The translations under genes were made by a program, and so were the position numbers. The notes beneath the pieces are model-generated. The model was not told where the DNA came from, did no database searches, and saw only the letters and a list, made by a program, of their open reading frames with translations. A DNA stretch of 64,000 nucleotides, taken from contig OX030965.1 in the NCBI GenBank assembly GCA_943735955.1, positions 7,082,306-7,146,305 on the forward strand. Direction: 5' to 3'. Positions 53,501 through 64,000 of the stretch are shown one piece after another. Position 1 is the stretch's first letter. The number at the start of each line of letters is the position of its first letter. This stretch comes from Piscicola geometra. Lineage: Eukaryota; Annelida; Clitellata; Hirudinida; Piscicolidae.

Positions 53501-55020
53501 TCTTGTTGTATTTCAAGATTACTTTCATTTTCAATACTTTTAGTTATCTTGAATGGATAGTAACACAAAAGCTCATGCAATATCATCATAATCACCATCA
53601 CCGAACGGGTAGCTGAGTCGGCAACGACTCTCGGCTTCACCAATAATGAAAGGTCCTAGGTTCAAGTGCAACCAATGCCCTAGTAACCCAAAGGCGCAAA
53701 TGAAAATATGCAGCCTAAGTGGCCTGGCAGCCCGTTCGGGTTATACGCCATTATAATTATTATTCATTATTTATTATCATCATTATCATCCTCTTCTTTC
53801 TCACCATCACCATCATCATCATCATCTTTCTTATCTTCACCACCACCATTTCCATCGTCACCACCACCATAGATACTAGAAATGCATGAGGTTTCTTCCG
53901 ACCCTCGTTTCGGCACAAACCACGACAGAGTAGCCCACAGAAAAGAAATCGTCGAGATTTTCAGCAAAAAGTTGGTGGTCAATCGGGTGCAGTTGGTGCT
54001 CAATTGGGTGCAGTTGGTGGTCAATTGGGTGCAGTTGGTGGTCAATTGGGTGCAGTTGGTGGTCAATTGGGTGCAGTTGGTGGTCAATTGGGTGCAATTG
54101 GTGGTCAATTAGGTGCAGTTGGTGGTCGGTTTCGTTGTGGTGTTGGTGGTTTTTTGAGTGCTGGATATTTATTTTTGTGATTTTACGTGATTATTATAAG
54201 TTTTTACAGTGGTTTATTTAATAAAATATTATATAGACGTTAAAAGGTATATGTTTTAGACTTTAAAATATATATTTTATAGACATTAAAAGATATATTT
54301 TTCAGATTTTCTTATCACAAATACCAGATTTTTAGAAAAAACTCGGAAAGAGTGGGTTGACTTTTTCGAGAAAACCAACGCCGAGTTTCCATACGGGCCC
54401 ATAAACAGTGTCGAAGAAACCTTTGACGACCCTCAGGTTCAGGAAAATACCCTATTTCTCTTTGAGATTATTTTCATTATTTCTTTAAAATGTAAGAATT
54501 AATAGTTTTTGTTTGGTTTTACTTTCAGTTTTTTATTGTGAAATTGCTACGTCTTTTTTAGGTAATACACAACAGACTGATTCAGGAAATGGATCATCCA
54601 ACGGCTGGCAAAATCCGGGTAGTAGGTTGGTTCTTTTCAAAGACTCCAAATAATTTCGCTAAAATCTTTTTCCCACGTCTTTTCATTTATTTATAATCTA
54701 TCCATTAGTTTTCATCTATCAATAGTCATTCCATCGATTCAGACATTTTAATCGATTTAAATATACATCAACCAGTTATTTTTATTTTTTAATAAATTTA
54801 AATACTCATCGATCCACCCCTTAATCCTTATCTAACCACCAATTCATCCACCACCACCCATGTTCTGCCAGGACCTCCAGTCCAATACAGCGGTGAGAGG
54901 CTGCCCCTCCAAAACCCTCCCCCCACCCTGGGCGAACACACCGAAGAAGTTCTGACGTCACTACTCAATTTTGACCGCAAGAAAATTGAGGAGTATCGCC
55001 AAAAGAAAATTATTCAGTAG
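48611..55020 (+). CDS. SUGCT: Succinyl-CoA:glutarate CoA-transferase-like enzyme, complete, 14 exons, 438 aa
   Basis: A class III (CaiB/BaiF) CoA-transferase that moves CoA from succinyl-CoA to glutarate in mitochondria, salvaging glutarate from Lys/Trp breakdown. Exons: 48611-48698, 48954-49029, 49352-49425, 50643-50722, 50834-50884, 51989-52109, 52472-52563, 52913-52961, 53078-53172, 53280-53450, 53873-53970, 54328-54436, 54562-54625, 54872-55020. Total 1,317 nt, in frame. The leader [19 protein letters not shown] suits a mitochondrial presequence. Family blocks: [89 protein letters not shown] (expected catalytic Asp207), [46 protein letters not shown]. Length matches human SUGCT (about 440). 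Possible poly(A) signal at 55492. Substrate is inferred from family; another class III transferase is less likely. Confidence 0.94.
49473..49575 (-). mobile_element. SINE copy, minus strand, SUGCT intron 3
   Basis: On the minus strand: box B ggttcgagtc and a tail agccgttcggactttacgcc, like agcccgttcgggttatacgc of the copy at 53603. The 5' part is diverged. Confidence 0.55.
50500..50642. repeat. (AC)n microsatellite ending at the SUGCT exon 4 acceptor
   Basis: An AC array with ACGC interruptions at the left, ending acacacacaggcacag, which is the exon 4 acceptor. Confidence 0.95.
51717..51988. repeat. (CCAT)n microsatellite before the SUGCT exon 6 acceptor
   Basis: About 200 bp of CCAT passing into CCACC-rich sequence and the acceptor cccgtgcag at 51988. 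Confidence 0.94.
53603..53760 (+). mobile_element. tRNA-derived SINE, copy 2, SUGCT intron 10
   Basis: Closely matches 21181-21338. Box A-like ggtagctgagtcggc is better preserved here and box B is ggttcaagtgc. Tail cgttcgggttatacgcca is followed by an AT-rich end. Sense orientation to the host gene. Confidence 0.82.
53971..54125. repeat. 21-bp minisatellite starting at the SUGCT exon 11 donor
   Basis: About seven copies of gttggtggtcaattgggtgc. The first GTTGGTGG is the exon 11 donor and each later copy repeats it. 21 bp is seven codons, so the exon frame stays open through the array. Confidence 0.93.
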
Positions 55021-56964
55021 TTACTTTTTAAAAGAGGGTTTATAAATTGAGGTATGTCTGATAAAATTGCTATGTAAAAAAGGAGAGCATATCTGGACAT
55101 CTTCACTTGATTTCAAAGTGGTATTGGCACAGATAGGTTTTCAATTATTTTGTTGAAATCTTTTTATCTACGTCTTCATATCATGAGCCTTCATTATAAC
55201 TGGTGTCTGCACAGCAATCGCATAATCTTTTCCAAATATTTTCTTTCATAAGACGGGTAAACGTACTTTGAAAAAAGATGTATTAATAATTTTATTTTCA
55301 ATTAACTTCTTAAAGACTTTGAAATAACTGAAACAAGCGTTTTAATTTAATTATATTCTTATTATACAGCTGTTTTTTTTAGCTGTTTAATCTTGTATGT
55401 TTTCACTAGATGATTTTTGCATCATTTGCTACTCTTAATCATGTTCAAAATTATCCCCCATGGCATATAACACTGCATGAGGGAGTTCCAAAATAAATTT
55501 ATTTTTAACTTTTTGAATTTATGAAGAAATGTTGATTAGAAATAATTTTATTGAACTTAATTTAATTTAATAAAATAGAATAAGAATAGTTGTAAGTGTT
55601 AAAAGATTAGAAAATAGTTTTCTACTACTTAGGCCTCTTCTAACTCTAAAGCATGAAAAATATTTTACAAATGTTTTATAAAAAAGATAAATAGGTTACT
55701 ATAAAAAATACTTTAAATTTTAATAGTTAATGAATCATATTTTTCTTGTTCTGAAATAGTTAACTTTCTATTTTCTTCTTTGGGCCTTCCATCATCTTTT
55801 GAGCTTCTATTTTTTAATTTCTGGCTGAATTTTGAAATGAATTTTTAATTTATATTTTTTCATTGATATAATAAATAAATAAAATTGTCTAAATAAGAAA
55901 AATAAAATGAAGTCAACCTTAATACTTTATCATCAATTTGCAGTTCAAGAGTTATTTCACTTAAAGAATGAATATACTTCGCAGCAGTCTTAAACAGCTC
56001 TCCTACCTGAAAAAATAAAATAATTTATAATATAGATAAATTTTATCTAGAACTTTTTTTAATTATAGAGAGTTAAATTCTTTAAAAAAAGAAACCTGCT
56101 GCGATGAGCTCATTTCAATTTAGAATGAAGCTTTTCAAAATTATTTCCTTGCTGAAAAAAGCTACAAACCTAATTTTCATTCAATTATAAATAAGTTTTT
56201 TTGCACCGCTTAAGAGTGGAGTTAAGCAGAAGAGGGATGAGCTAATCAAATAGTTGCTAATTCTATGACGTTATTAATGCCGTTTTTTAGAGGTTTATGC
56301 GATATTGTGAATATTTGAATTCTAAAAATAAATATTTATGAATATTAATGAATTTGTAATAAAATATTCCAAGAATATGATAATTAATCAAGAAATCACG
56401 GATAAAAGTGTACTCGGAAGAGATAATATTTGTATTAAGCCGATATTGCTTAATCAATACCATCAATAAAAGTAAGATTTATGACAAACAGCTTATCTGA
56501 AGTTTAATGAAAAAATAACTAAAGCAAATGAACTTGAAAGAGTAATCATTCATAGTCTATGACGATAAATGATGAAAGAAATAAACTGGTCTCTTATTTT
56601 GGAATATTCTATTTTAACAGAGTTTTAATAGACCAAAAAAATTAGTTGTCATTTTAAACTCGTCATCCAATTTATATTCGGTTCATCAATATTTTAAAAT
56701 CCTACAGCTGCTTTCAAAATCAAAAGCTCTCATAACAAAACTGAAATTATACCCACAGAAACATATTTTATCTCAAAGCGAAAGTGCACAGCTATAAAAC
56801 TCATTGATTTACTACGAGATTGTTATTCGTAAAACGGAAATATTACGTTACCAGCAACCAGAGTGTAATACTTATATGCTTCTGAGTAACATTTCTTTCT
56901 CGTTTCATCAGCAGCATCTGCGCCTCTCAGTAACGGTAAAGTTAATACGGATCTACTTTCCGTG
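55021..56964. other. Interval between SUGCT and the secreted Cys-rich gene
   Basis: About 1.9 kb of AT-rich DNA with no coding signal. A possible SUGCT poly(A) signal AATAAA lies at 55492-55497. The promoter of the downstream gene is presumably near 56700-56950, but no element is clear. Confidence 0.55.
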
Positions 56965-59900
56965 ATGGAAACTTTCAAATTTGCTTGGATGGTTTTTGTC
57001 CTAATCTTGGTTTCTCAAGGAGTTTTCAGCCAGTATGGTAAGGAGACGAAAGTGTCGTTGAAAAATTTAGAGAAATTCTATTAAGGCGCTTTTACCTTGC
57101 AAAAGTGTTTTAAATTTTTCGGTTCAATTTCATTTTTATTAACTAATTCATTTACAGAGGAATGCCCAGATGCCACGTGTGATAATAAATGCTCTTATGG
57201 CTACGAAATCTCAGAAGGAGGCTGCATCGAAACTTGCGAATGTGCCCCCAACCCCTGCTTGGTCAGTGAAACTTCATAGGTTTTTTGGTATCTGAAAGAA
57301 TGTTAAATAGGTTATTCTGTTATTATGTATCCGTGTTTTTTCTTCTATTATTGTTTTTTAATTTACAACAATTTTAAAGTAGATTTTAAATCTTGAATTA
57401 ATTTTGGTTAACGTCAAATAAAAAATGTATTTTTTTCATTGTATATAGAGACCGACCGAAATTCGGTTCGGTTTCGGTTTCGGTGCCGAAATTGCCAATT
57501 TTCTTAGTTTCGGCCATTTTTCGGTTTCGGCCGAATCTAATTTTACAATTTCGGCCATTTTTCGGTTTCGGCCGAAAATAATTTTGTAATTTCGGCTCAA
57601 TTTCGGTTTCGGCCGAAAAGGATCTCATATTTACCGCAAAACCGAAATTTTTATTTATTTATGTAGTTTATCTGATATATCTGTATCCTCAATCGAACTA
57701 TTAAGTTCGGATTCGATTCTCTATTAGATATCTATTAGTTATCGTGGTTGATTGATTTATGGGTGTCATCAAACTAATTCGAATAACATATACAAGCATC
57801 TGGAATAACAATTATGTATTTGATATTTAAGTAAATTGGGATACATTCAATGATAATATTTAACAAAACATTTGTTTGAAAAATTTTATTGTCAAAAGAA
57901 TCTGTATATCCTGGGGAACGGACAAAAAGCCTCTCGGAGAAAAAGCCTCCGGATAAAATACCTTCTACAAAAAGCCTCCCGGAGAAAAAACCTCCTGGAG
58001 AAAAAGCCTCTTGGAGAAAAAGCCTCCTTGTTAATAATTTAGTATAAATAAAACGGACTTTTAATATAAAAAACGGATTTTTATAGATTCGTTTCACAAT
58101 TTTAAATAAATAAAACGGACTTTTTATATACAAAAAAGATTTTTATAGATTCGTTTCACAATTTTGAATAAATAAAACGGACTATATTTTTTAAAAAATA
58201 CATACCTAAAACGATTTATCAAATACAATACAAATTATTGGTAAACGGATAAAAAGTCTTCAGGATGAAAAGTCTTCAAGATAAAAAGTCTTCAGGATAA
58301 AAAGTCTTCAGGATAAAAAGTCTTCAGGATAAAAAGTCTTCAGGATAAAAAGTCTTCAGGATAAAAAGTCTTCAGGATAAAAAGTCTTCAGGATAAAAAA
58401 TCTTCAGGATAAAAAGTCTTCAGGATAAAAAGTCTTCAGGATAAAAAGTCTTTAGGATAAAAAGTCTTCAGGATAAAAAGTCTTCAGGATAAAAAGTCTT
58501 CAGGATAAAGTTTTCAGGATAAAAAATCTTCAGGATAAAAAATCTTCAGGATAAAAAGTCTTCAGGATAAAAAGTCTTCAGGATAAAAAGTCTTTAGGAT
58601 AAAAAGTCTTCAGGATAAAAAGTCTTCAGGATAAAAAGTCTTCAGGATAAAGTTTTCAGGATAAAAAATCTTCAGGATAAAAAGTCTTCAGGATAAAAAG
58701 TCTTCAGGATAAAAAGTCTTCAAGATAAAAAGTCTTCAGGATAATAAGTCTTCAGGATAAAAAGTCTTCAGGATAAAAAGTTTTCAGGATAAAAAGTCTT
58801 CAGGATAAAAACTCTTCAGGATAAAAAGTCTTCAAGATAAAAAGTCTTCAGGATAAAAAGTCTTCAGGATAAAAAGTCTTCAGGATAAAAAGTCTTCAGG
58901 ATAAAAAGTTTTCAGGATAAAAAGTCTTCAGGATAAAAAGTCTTCAGGATAAAAAGTCTTCAGGATAAAAAGTCTTCAGGATAAAAAGTCTTCAGAATAA
59001 AAAATCTTCAGGATAAAAAGTCTTCAGGATAAAAAGTCTTCAGGATAAAAAGTCTTTAGGATAAAAAGTCTTCAGGATAAAAAGTCTTCAGGATAAAAAG
59101 TCTTCAGAATAAAGTTTTCAGGATAAAAAATCTTCAGGATAAAAAGTCTTCAGGATAAAAAGTCTTCAGGATAAAAAGCCTTCAAAAAAATGTCTTCAGG
59201 ATAAAAATTCTTTAGAATAAAAAGTCTTCAGGATAAAAAGTCTTCAGGATAAAAAGCCTTCAAAAAAATGTCTTCAGGATAAAAATTCTTTAGAATAAAA
59301 AGTCTTCAGGATAAAAAGTCTTCAGGAAAAAAATCTTCAAAAATTAATTTTCAAGGAAAAATAATCACGATCGAGAACCAGCAGAAAACTTAATGATTAA
59401 AGTGAGGAATCAACAACCCAGTCAAATTTATTCAAATACTATTTCTAGACTGAAAAAAAAGTGAGCAAACGTTAGATGAAAGTATGAAATTCCAATCTTT
59501 TAGTATTAAGGATCACGTATTCTTTCTTAAACATTATTTCCTTATGGTTAAAGTGACGAAACAACAACAGCCAAGTCAAATTTATTCAAATGCTATTTCG
59601 AGATTGAACGAAAAAATTAGATAAAAGTATCACTTTTTATGTTTTAAGTTTTAAGGATAACGTATTAATCACGTATTTTTTCTTAAAATTTAATTTATAA
59701 AAAAAAATTCTTAAAACTTTTTATCCTAAAGACTTTTTATCCTAAAGACTTTTTATCCTGAAGACTTTTTATTTTGAAAACTTTTTATCTTGAAGACTTT
59801 TTATCCTAAAGACTTTTTATCCTGAAGAGTTTTTATCCTGAAGACTTTTTATCCTAAAGACTTTTTATCCTGAAGAGTTTTTATCCTGAAGACTTTTTAT

Positions 59901-62900
59901 CCTGAAGAGTTTTTATCCTGAAGACTTTTTATCCTGAAGACTTTTTATCCTGAAGACATTTTATTCTGAAGGCTTTTCATCCTGAAAACTTTTTATCTTG
60001 AAGACTTTTTATCCTGAAAACTTTTTATCCTGAAGACTTTTTATTCTGAAGACTTTTTGTCCTGAAGACTTTTTATCCTGAAGACTTTTTATCCTGAAGA
60101 CTTTTTATCCTGAAGACTTTTTATCTTGAAGACATTTTATCCTGAAGATTTTTTATCTTGAAAACATTTTATTCTGAAGGCTTTTTATACTGAAAACTTT
60201 TTATCTTGAAGACTTTTTATCCTGAAGACTTTTTATCCTGAAGACTTTTTATCCTGAAAACTTTTAATCTTGAAGACTTTTTATTCTGAAGACTTTTTAT
60301 CCTGAAGACTTTTTATCCTGAAGACTTTTTATCCTGAAGAGTTTTTCTCCTGAAGACTTTTTATCCTGAAGACTTTTTATCCTGAAGACTTTTTATCCTG
60401 AAGACTTTTTATCCTGAAGACTTTTTATCCTGAAGACATCTTATTCTGAAGACTTTTTATCCTGAAAACTTTTTATCTTGAAGACTTTTTATTCTGAAGA
60501 CTTTTTATCTTGAAGACTTTTTATTCTGAAGACTTTTTATCCTGAAGACTTTTTATCCTGAAGACTTTTTATCCTGAAGAGTTTTTCTCCTGAAGACTTT
60601 TTATCCTGAAGACTTTTTATCCTGAAGACTTTTTATCCTGAAGACTTTTTATCCTGAAGACTTTTTATCCTGAAGACTTTTTATCTAGAAGACATTTTAT
60701 TCTGAAGGCTTTTATCCTGAAAACTTTATATCTTGAAGACTTTTTATCCTGAAGACTTTTTATCCTGAAGAGTTTTTATCCTGAAGACTTTTTATCCTAA
60801 AGACTTTTTATCCTGAAGAGTTTTTATCCTGAAGACTTTTTATCCTGAAGACATTTTATTCTGAAGGCTTTTATCCTGAAAACTTTATATCTTGAAGACT
60901 TTTTATCCTAAAGACTTTTTATCCTGAAGAGTTTTTATCCTGAAGACTTTTGATCCTAAAGACTTTTTATCCTGAAGAGTTTTTATCCTGAAGACTTTTT
61001 ATCCTGAAGACTTTTTATCCTGAAGACATTTTATTCTGAAGGCTTTTCATCCTGAAAACTTTTTATCTTGAAGACTTTTTATCCTGAAAACTTTTTATCC
61101 TGAAGACTTTTTATTCTGAAGACTTTTTGTCCTGAAGACTTTTTATCCTGAAGACTTTTTATCCTGAAGACTTTTTATCCTGAAGACTTTTTATCTTGAA
61201 GACATTTTATCCTGAAGATTTTTTATCTTGAAAACATTTTATTCTGAAGGCTTTTTATACTGAAAACTTTTTATCTTGAAGACTTTTTATCCTGAAGACT
61301 TTTTATCCTGAAGACTTTTTATCCTGAAAACTTTTAATCTTGAAGACTTTTTATTCTGAAGACTTTTTATCCTGAAGACTTTTTATCCTGAAGACTTTTT
61401 ATCCTGAAGACTTTTTATCCTGAAGAGTTTTTCTCCTGAAGACTTTTTATCCTGAAGACTTTTTATCCTGAAGACTTTTTATCCTGAAGACTTTTTATCC
61501 TGAAGACATCTTATTCTGAAGACTTTTTATCCTGAAAACTTTTTATCTTGAAGACTTTTTATTCTGAAGACTTTTTATCCTGAAGACTTTTTATCCTGAA
61601 GACTTTTTATCCTGAAGAGTTTTTCTCCTGAAGACTTTTTATCCTGAAGACTTTTTATCCTGAAGACTTTTTATCCTGAAGACTTTTTATCTTGAAGACT
61701 TTTTATCCTGAAGACTTTTTATCCTGAAGACTTTTTATCCTGAAGACTTTTTATCCTGAAGACATTTTATTCTGAAGGCTTTTATCCTGAAAACTTTATA
61801 TCTTGAAGACTTTTTATCCTGAAGACTTTTTATCCTGAAGACTTTTTATCCTGAAGACTTTTTATCCTGAAGACTTTTTATCCTGAAGACTTTTTATCTT
61901 GAAGACATTTTATCCTGAAGATTTTTTATCCTGAAAACATTTTATTCTGAAGGCTTTTTATACTGAAAACTTTTTATCTTGAAGACTTTTCATCCTGAAG
62001 ACTTTTTATCCTGACGACTTTTTATCCTGAAAACTTTTAATCTTGAAGACTTTTTATCCTGAAGACTTTTTATTCTCAAGACTTTTTATCCTGAAGACTT
62101 TTTATCCTGAAGACTTTTTATTCTGAAGACTTTTTATCCTGAAGACTTTTTATCCTGAAGACTTTTTATCCTGAAGACATCTTATTCTGAAGGCTTTTTA
62201 TCCTGAAAACTTTTTATCTTGAAGACTTTTTATTCTGAAGACTTTTTATCCTGAAGACTTTTTATCCTGAAGACTTTTTATCCTGAAGAGTTTTTCTCCT
62301 GAAGACTTTTTATCCTGAAGACTTTTTATCCTGAAGAGTTTTTCTCCTGAAGACTTTTTATCCTGAAGACTTTTTATCCTGAAGACTTTTTATCCGTTTA
62401 CCAATAATTTTTATTGTATTTGATAAATTAAAGTTCGTTTTAATTATATATTTTTTAAAAATATAGTCCGTTTTATTTATTTAAAATTGTGAAACAAATC
62501 TATTAAAAAAATAAAGTCCGTTATAGTTATAATTATAGTTCGTTTTAATTATGTAATTTAAAAAAAATATAGTTTTTTTTATTTATTTAAAATTGTGATA
62601 CGAATTTGTTTTTAAAAAATCCGTTTTTTTTATAAAAAGTCCGTTTTATTTATACTAAAATATTAACAAGGAGGCTTTTTCTCCAAGAGACTTTTTCTCC
62701 AGGAGGTATTTTTTCCGGGAGGCTTTTTGTAGAAGGTATTTTATCCGGAGGCTTTTTCTCCGAGAGGCTTTTTATCCTACATCCGTATATCCTCAATCGA
62801 ACTCGAATTATTAAGTTTTGGTTCGATTCTCATCTTTATTAGATATCTATTAGATGTGATGGGAAAGTTAAATGCATCTTTGGCAATGATCCAGAAGGTC

Positions 62901-62919
62901 GATTTATTAGAGGTACACA

Positions 62920-62969
<50 letters not shown>

Positions 62970-63677
62970 CATTATTCGAATAAGATATACAAGCATGTGG
63001 AATTATAGATATCCATGCTTTGAAAAACACTGTATATAAGTCGAAAGAACGAGAAGATTTGGCTTCGATTAATTAATTCAAAAAAAAATTGTGAGAATGT
63101 CGTTGAATCTTATTTTGAAGTTTTTTACAAAATGTCAGTCTGACCAAAGCAAAGCCTGTCAACAACAAAAAAAAATTTTTGTTGAAAAACTTTTATTTTT
63201 TTGCTTAAAATATACGCTTGTTTGGATTTATTTATTAAACTGGCATTGTCATCATTAAATACTATTTTTTCATTTTTAATAAAAGTTGGGAAAAATTTCG
63301 GTTTCGGCCGAAAATCTGCTTACAATTTCGGTTTAATTTCGGTTTCGGCCGAAATTTGATATTCAATTTCGGCTTAATTTCGGTTTCAGCCGAAAATGGG
63401 ATTTTAATTTCGGCCTAATTTCGGTTTCGGCCGAAATAAAAATATCTGTTTCGGTCGGTCTCTAATTGTATATCTAACTAATTTTAAAGTCTAGAAAATC
63501 GAATTTGAATTTCATTTGATGAATATTTTAATAATTTTAAAATTTTATTCAAACTTCTTTCACTCTTTTCCATTCTTCCTTCAGGCTCTGACGTGCTTGC
63601 CCACAGAAATCTGCAGGTCATCAGAAACGTGTGTTAGTGGGAACTGCGTATTCAACGCTCGATGCGATGAAATCTAA
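56965..63677 (+). CDS. Small secreted Cys-rich peptide, antistasin-like, 3 exons, 89 aa
   Basis: Exons 56965-57037, 57158-57261 and 63585-63677 total 270 nt in frame, with good splice sites (GTAAGG, TTTACAG, GTCAGT, CCTTCAG). A clear signal peptide (METFKFAWMVFVLILVSQ) precedes a mature chain of about 66 residues with 14 Cys. The first half (ECPDATCDNKCSYGYE, then GGCIETCEC) follows the antistasin-like pattern C-x4-C-x3-C-x10-C-x3-C-x-C, with one extra residue in the usual GCxxCxC step. The second half (LTCLPTEICRSSETC and VSGNCVFNARC) is a further Cys block. Antistasin-type domains are often extracellular protease inhibitors, but no activity can be assigned here. Intron 2 holds the 6-kb nested transposon. 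Possible poly(A) signal AATAAA at 63950. Confidence 0.75.
57438..57445. repeat. Left target-site duplication of outer element
   Basis: attgtata directly before the terminal TAGAGACCGACC. An identical 8-mer follows the right terminus at 63465-63472. Confidence 0.85.
58251..59340. repeat. 16-bp tandem array, left arm
   Basis: About 65-70 copies of gtcttcaggataaaaa with C/T and A/G variants and a few 11-bp deletion forms (caggataaagtttt). Confidence 0.95.
59341..59704. other. Central spacer of the foldback element
   Basis: Unique sequence between the inverted arrays. It contains a diverged direct repeat of about 55 bp (about 59399 and 59552) sharing agtcaaatttattcaaat. No open frame of note. 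Confidence 0.75.
59705..62397. repeat. 16-bp tandem array, right arm, with about 1,070-bp higher-order repeat
   Basis: About 165 copies of the inverse unit ctgaagactttttatc. Variant units recur in the same order about 1,070 bp apart (for example ggcttttcat at 59971 and 61041, and agacatcttattctg near 60435 and 61505), showing segmental duplication of a multi-unit block. Confidence 0.9.
62919..62970. repeat. (AC)n microsatellite inside the outer element
   Basis: A short AC run interrupted by one aaac, interrupting the directly repeated segment of the outer element. Confidence 0.9.
63465..63472. repeat. Right target-site duplication of outer element
   Basis: attgtata, identical to 57438-57445. 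Confidence 0.85.
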
Positions 63678-63949
63678 AGAGAAAGGGAAAAATAATCTAT
63701 TTAACTGTTCTTCAACTATCTATAAATGAAAATTAAAACAGAGAATATTGTTCGGTCAATTTATTTTAATTCAAATAATTATTTAAACAAAAAATATATA
63801 CAATAATTCAATCAATCACAAAAATGAAAAATGAGATTCGATAGAATGAAACTGTCGTTGAAACTCGTTTTTCTTTTTTATCATAAACACTGAAGTTGAA
63901 AACTTTTTTGGTGGATAGTTGTGTTGAGTTTTTCTGACATTTATTTTGA

Positions 63950-63955
63950 AATAAA
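63950..63955 (+). terminator. Possible poly(A) signal of the secreted peptide gene
   Basis: AATAAA 273 bp after the stop codon. Only the hexamer supports it. Confidence 0.35.
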
Positions 63956-64000
63956 TGTATAAAACCTTCGTTTGTTGGTTATTTTTTAAATGGTTTCTGG

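Larger units (their letters stand above)
57913..62784. mobile_element. Foldback element with long inverted arms of 16-bp tandem repeats
   Basis: The left arm (57913 to about 59340) and right arm (about 59705-62784) are inverted copies. Outer modules match closely (aaaagcctctcggagaaaaa, cctccttgttaat, aaacggac, caaattattggtaaacggat). The inner parts are arrays of gtcttcaggataaaaa on the left and its complement on the right. The right arm is about twice as long. A 9-bp direct repeat, gtatatcct, flanks it (57904-57912 and 62785-62793). The architecture resembles Drosophila Foldback elements. No coding capacity. Confidence 0.8.
57446..63464. mobile_element. 6.0-kb non-autonomous hAT-like element, host of a nested foldback element
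   Basis: Termini are perfect 16-bp inverted repeats, TAGAGACCGACCGAAA at the left and its complement at the right, flanked by 8-bp duplications (attgtata). An 8-bp target duplication with short inverted termini fits the hAT superfamily. Both ends carry subterminal clusters of tttcggtttcggccgaaa (57449-57660 and 63297-63445). No transposase-sized frame exists inside, so it is non-autonomous. The interior contains the foldback core described separately and a directly repeated segment (57676 and 62789: tcctcaatcgaact, gatatctattag; 57779 and 62975: attcgaata, atatacaagcat). Confidence 0.85.

Noticed and set aside
58251..59340. Regular direct repeats that could suggest a CRISPR array
   Set aside because: The units are contiguous 16-mers without spacers, inverted in the other arm, and the genome is eukaryotic.

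Overview
The window is nuclear DNA from an animal, probably an invertebrate bilaterian. All genes are spliced with GT..AG introns, and they include CASK, an IGSF9/Turtle/Borderless-type adhesion receptor, cytoplasmic poly(A)-binding protein, a mitochondrial succinyl-CoA:glutarate CoA-transferase and an antistasin-like secreted peptide. The background is AT-rich and crowded with microsatellites and minisatellites. I cannot name the phylum from the sequence alone. Exon models were built by hand from protein similarity, splice consensus and reading-phase bookkeeping. In the four complete genes the exon lengths sum to an exact multiple of three.

Layout. (1) 61-5240, minus strand: the 5' 17 exons of a CASK orthologue (pseudokinase, two L27 domains, PDZ). 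The SH3 and guanylate kinase exons lie beyond the left edge. (2) 5241-16370: 11 kb with no gene I can support, only repeats. (3) 16371-38516, plus strand: a 2,151-residue receptor in 16 exons with a signal peptide, a long basic N-terminal extension, five Ig domains, one FnIII domain, an Asn-rich stalk, one membrane helix and a short tail ending in a possible PDZ ligand. Several Ig/FnIII loops carry large low-complexity insertions. (4) 39483-43813, plus: complete PABPC (655 aa, four RRMs and MLLE). (5) 48611-55020, plus: complete SUGCT-like CoA-transferase (438 aa) with a mitochondrial-type leader. (6) 56965-63677, plus: an 89-aa secreted Cys-rich peptide gene whose second intron holds a 6-kb nested transposable element.

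CASK and the receptor are divergently arranged and both belong to neuronal adhesion/scaffold families. PABPC is housekeeping translation machinery, SUGCT is mitochondrial glutarate metabolism, and the last gene is extracellular. They do not form one pathway.

The most unusual structures are: the nested element at 57446-63464, in which an outer hAT-like element with an 8-bp target duplication contains a foldback element of inverted 16-bp tandem repeats; the repeated placement of simple repeats against splice sites, including a PABPC intron that starts with (GT)n and ends with (AC)n; the low-complexity insertions inside Ig domains; and a CASK kinase domain that has lost the canonical Lys, HRD and DFG residues. 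A small tRNA-derived SINE family also occurs in introns.
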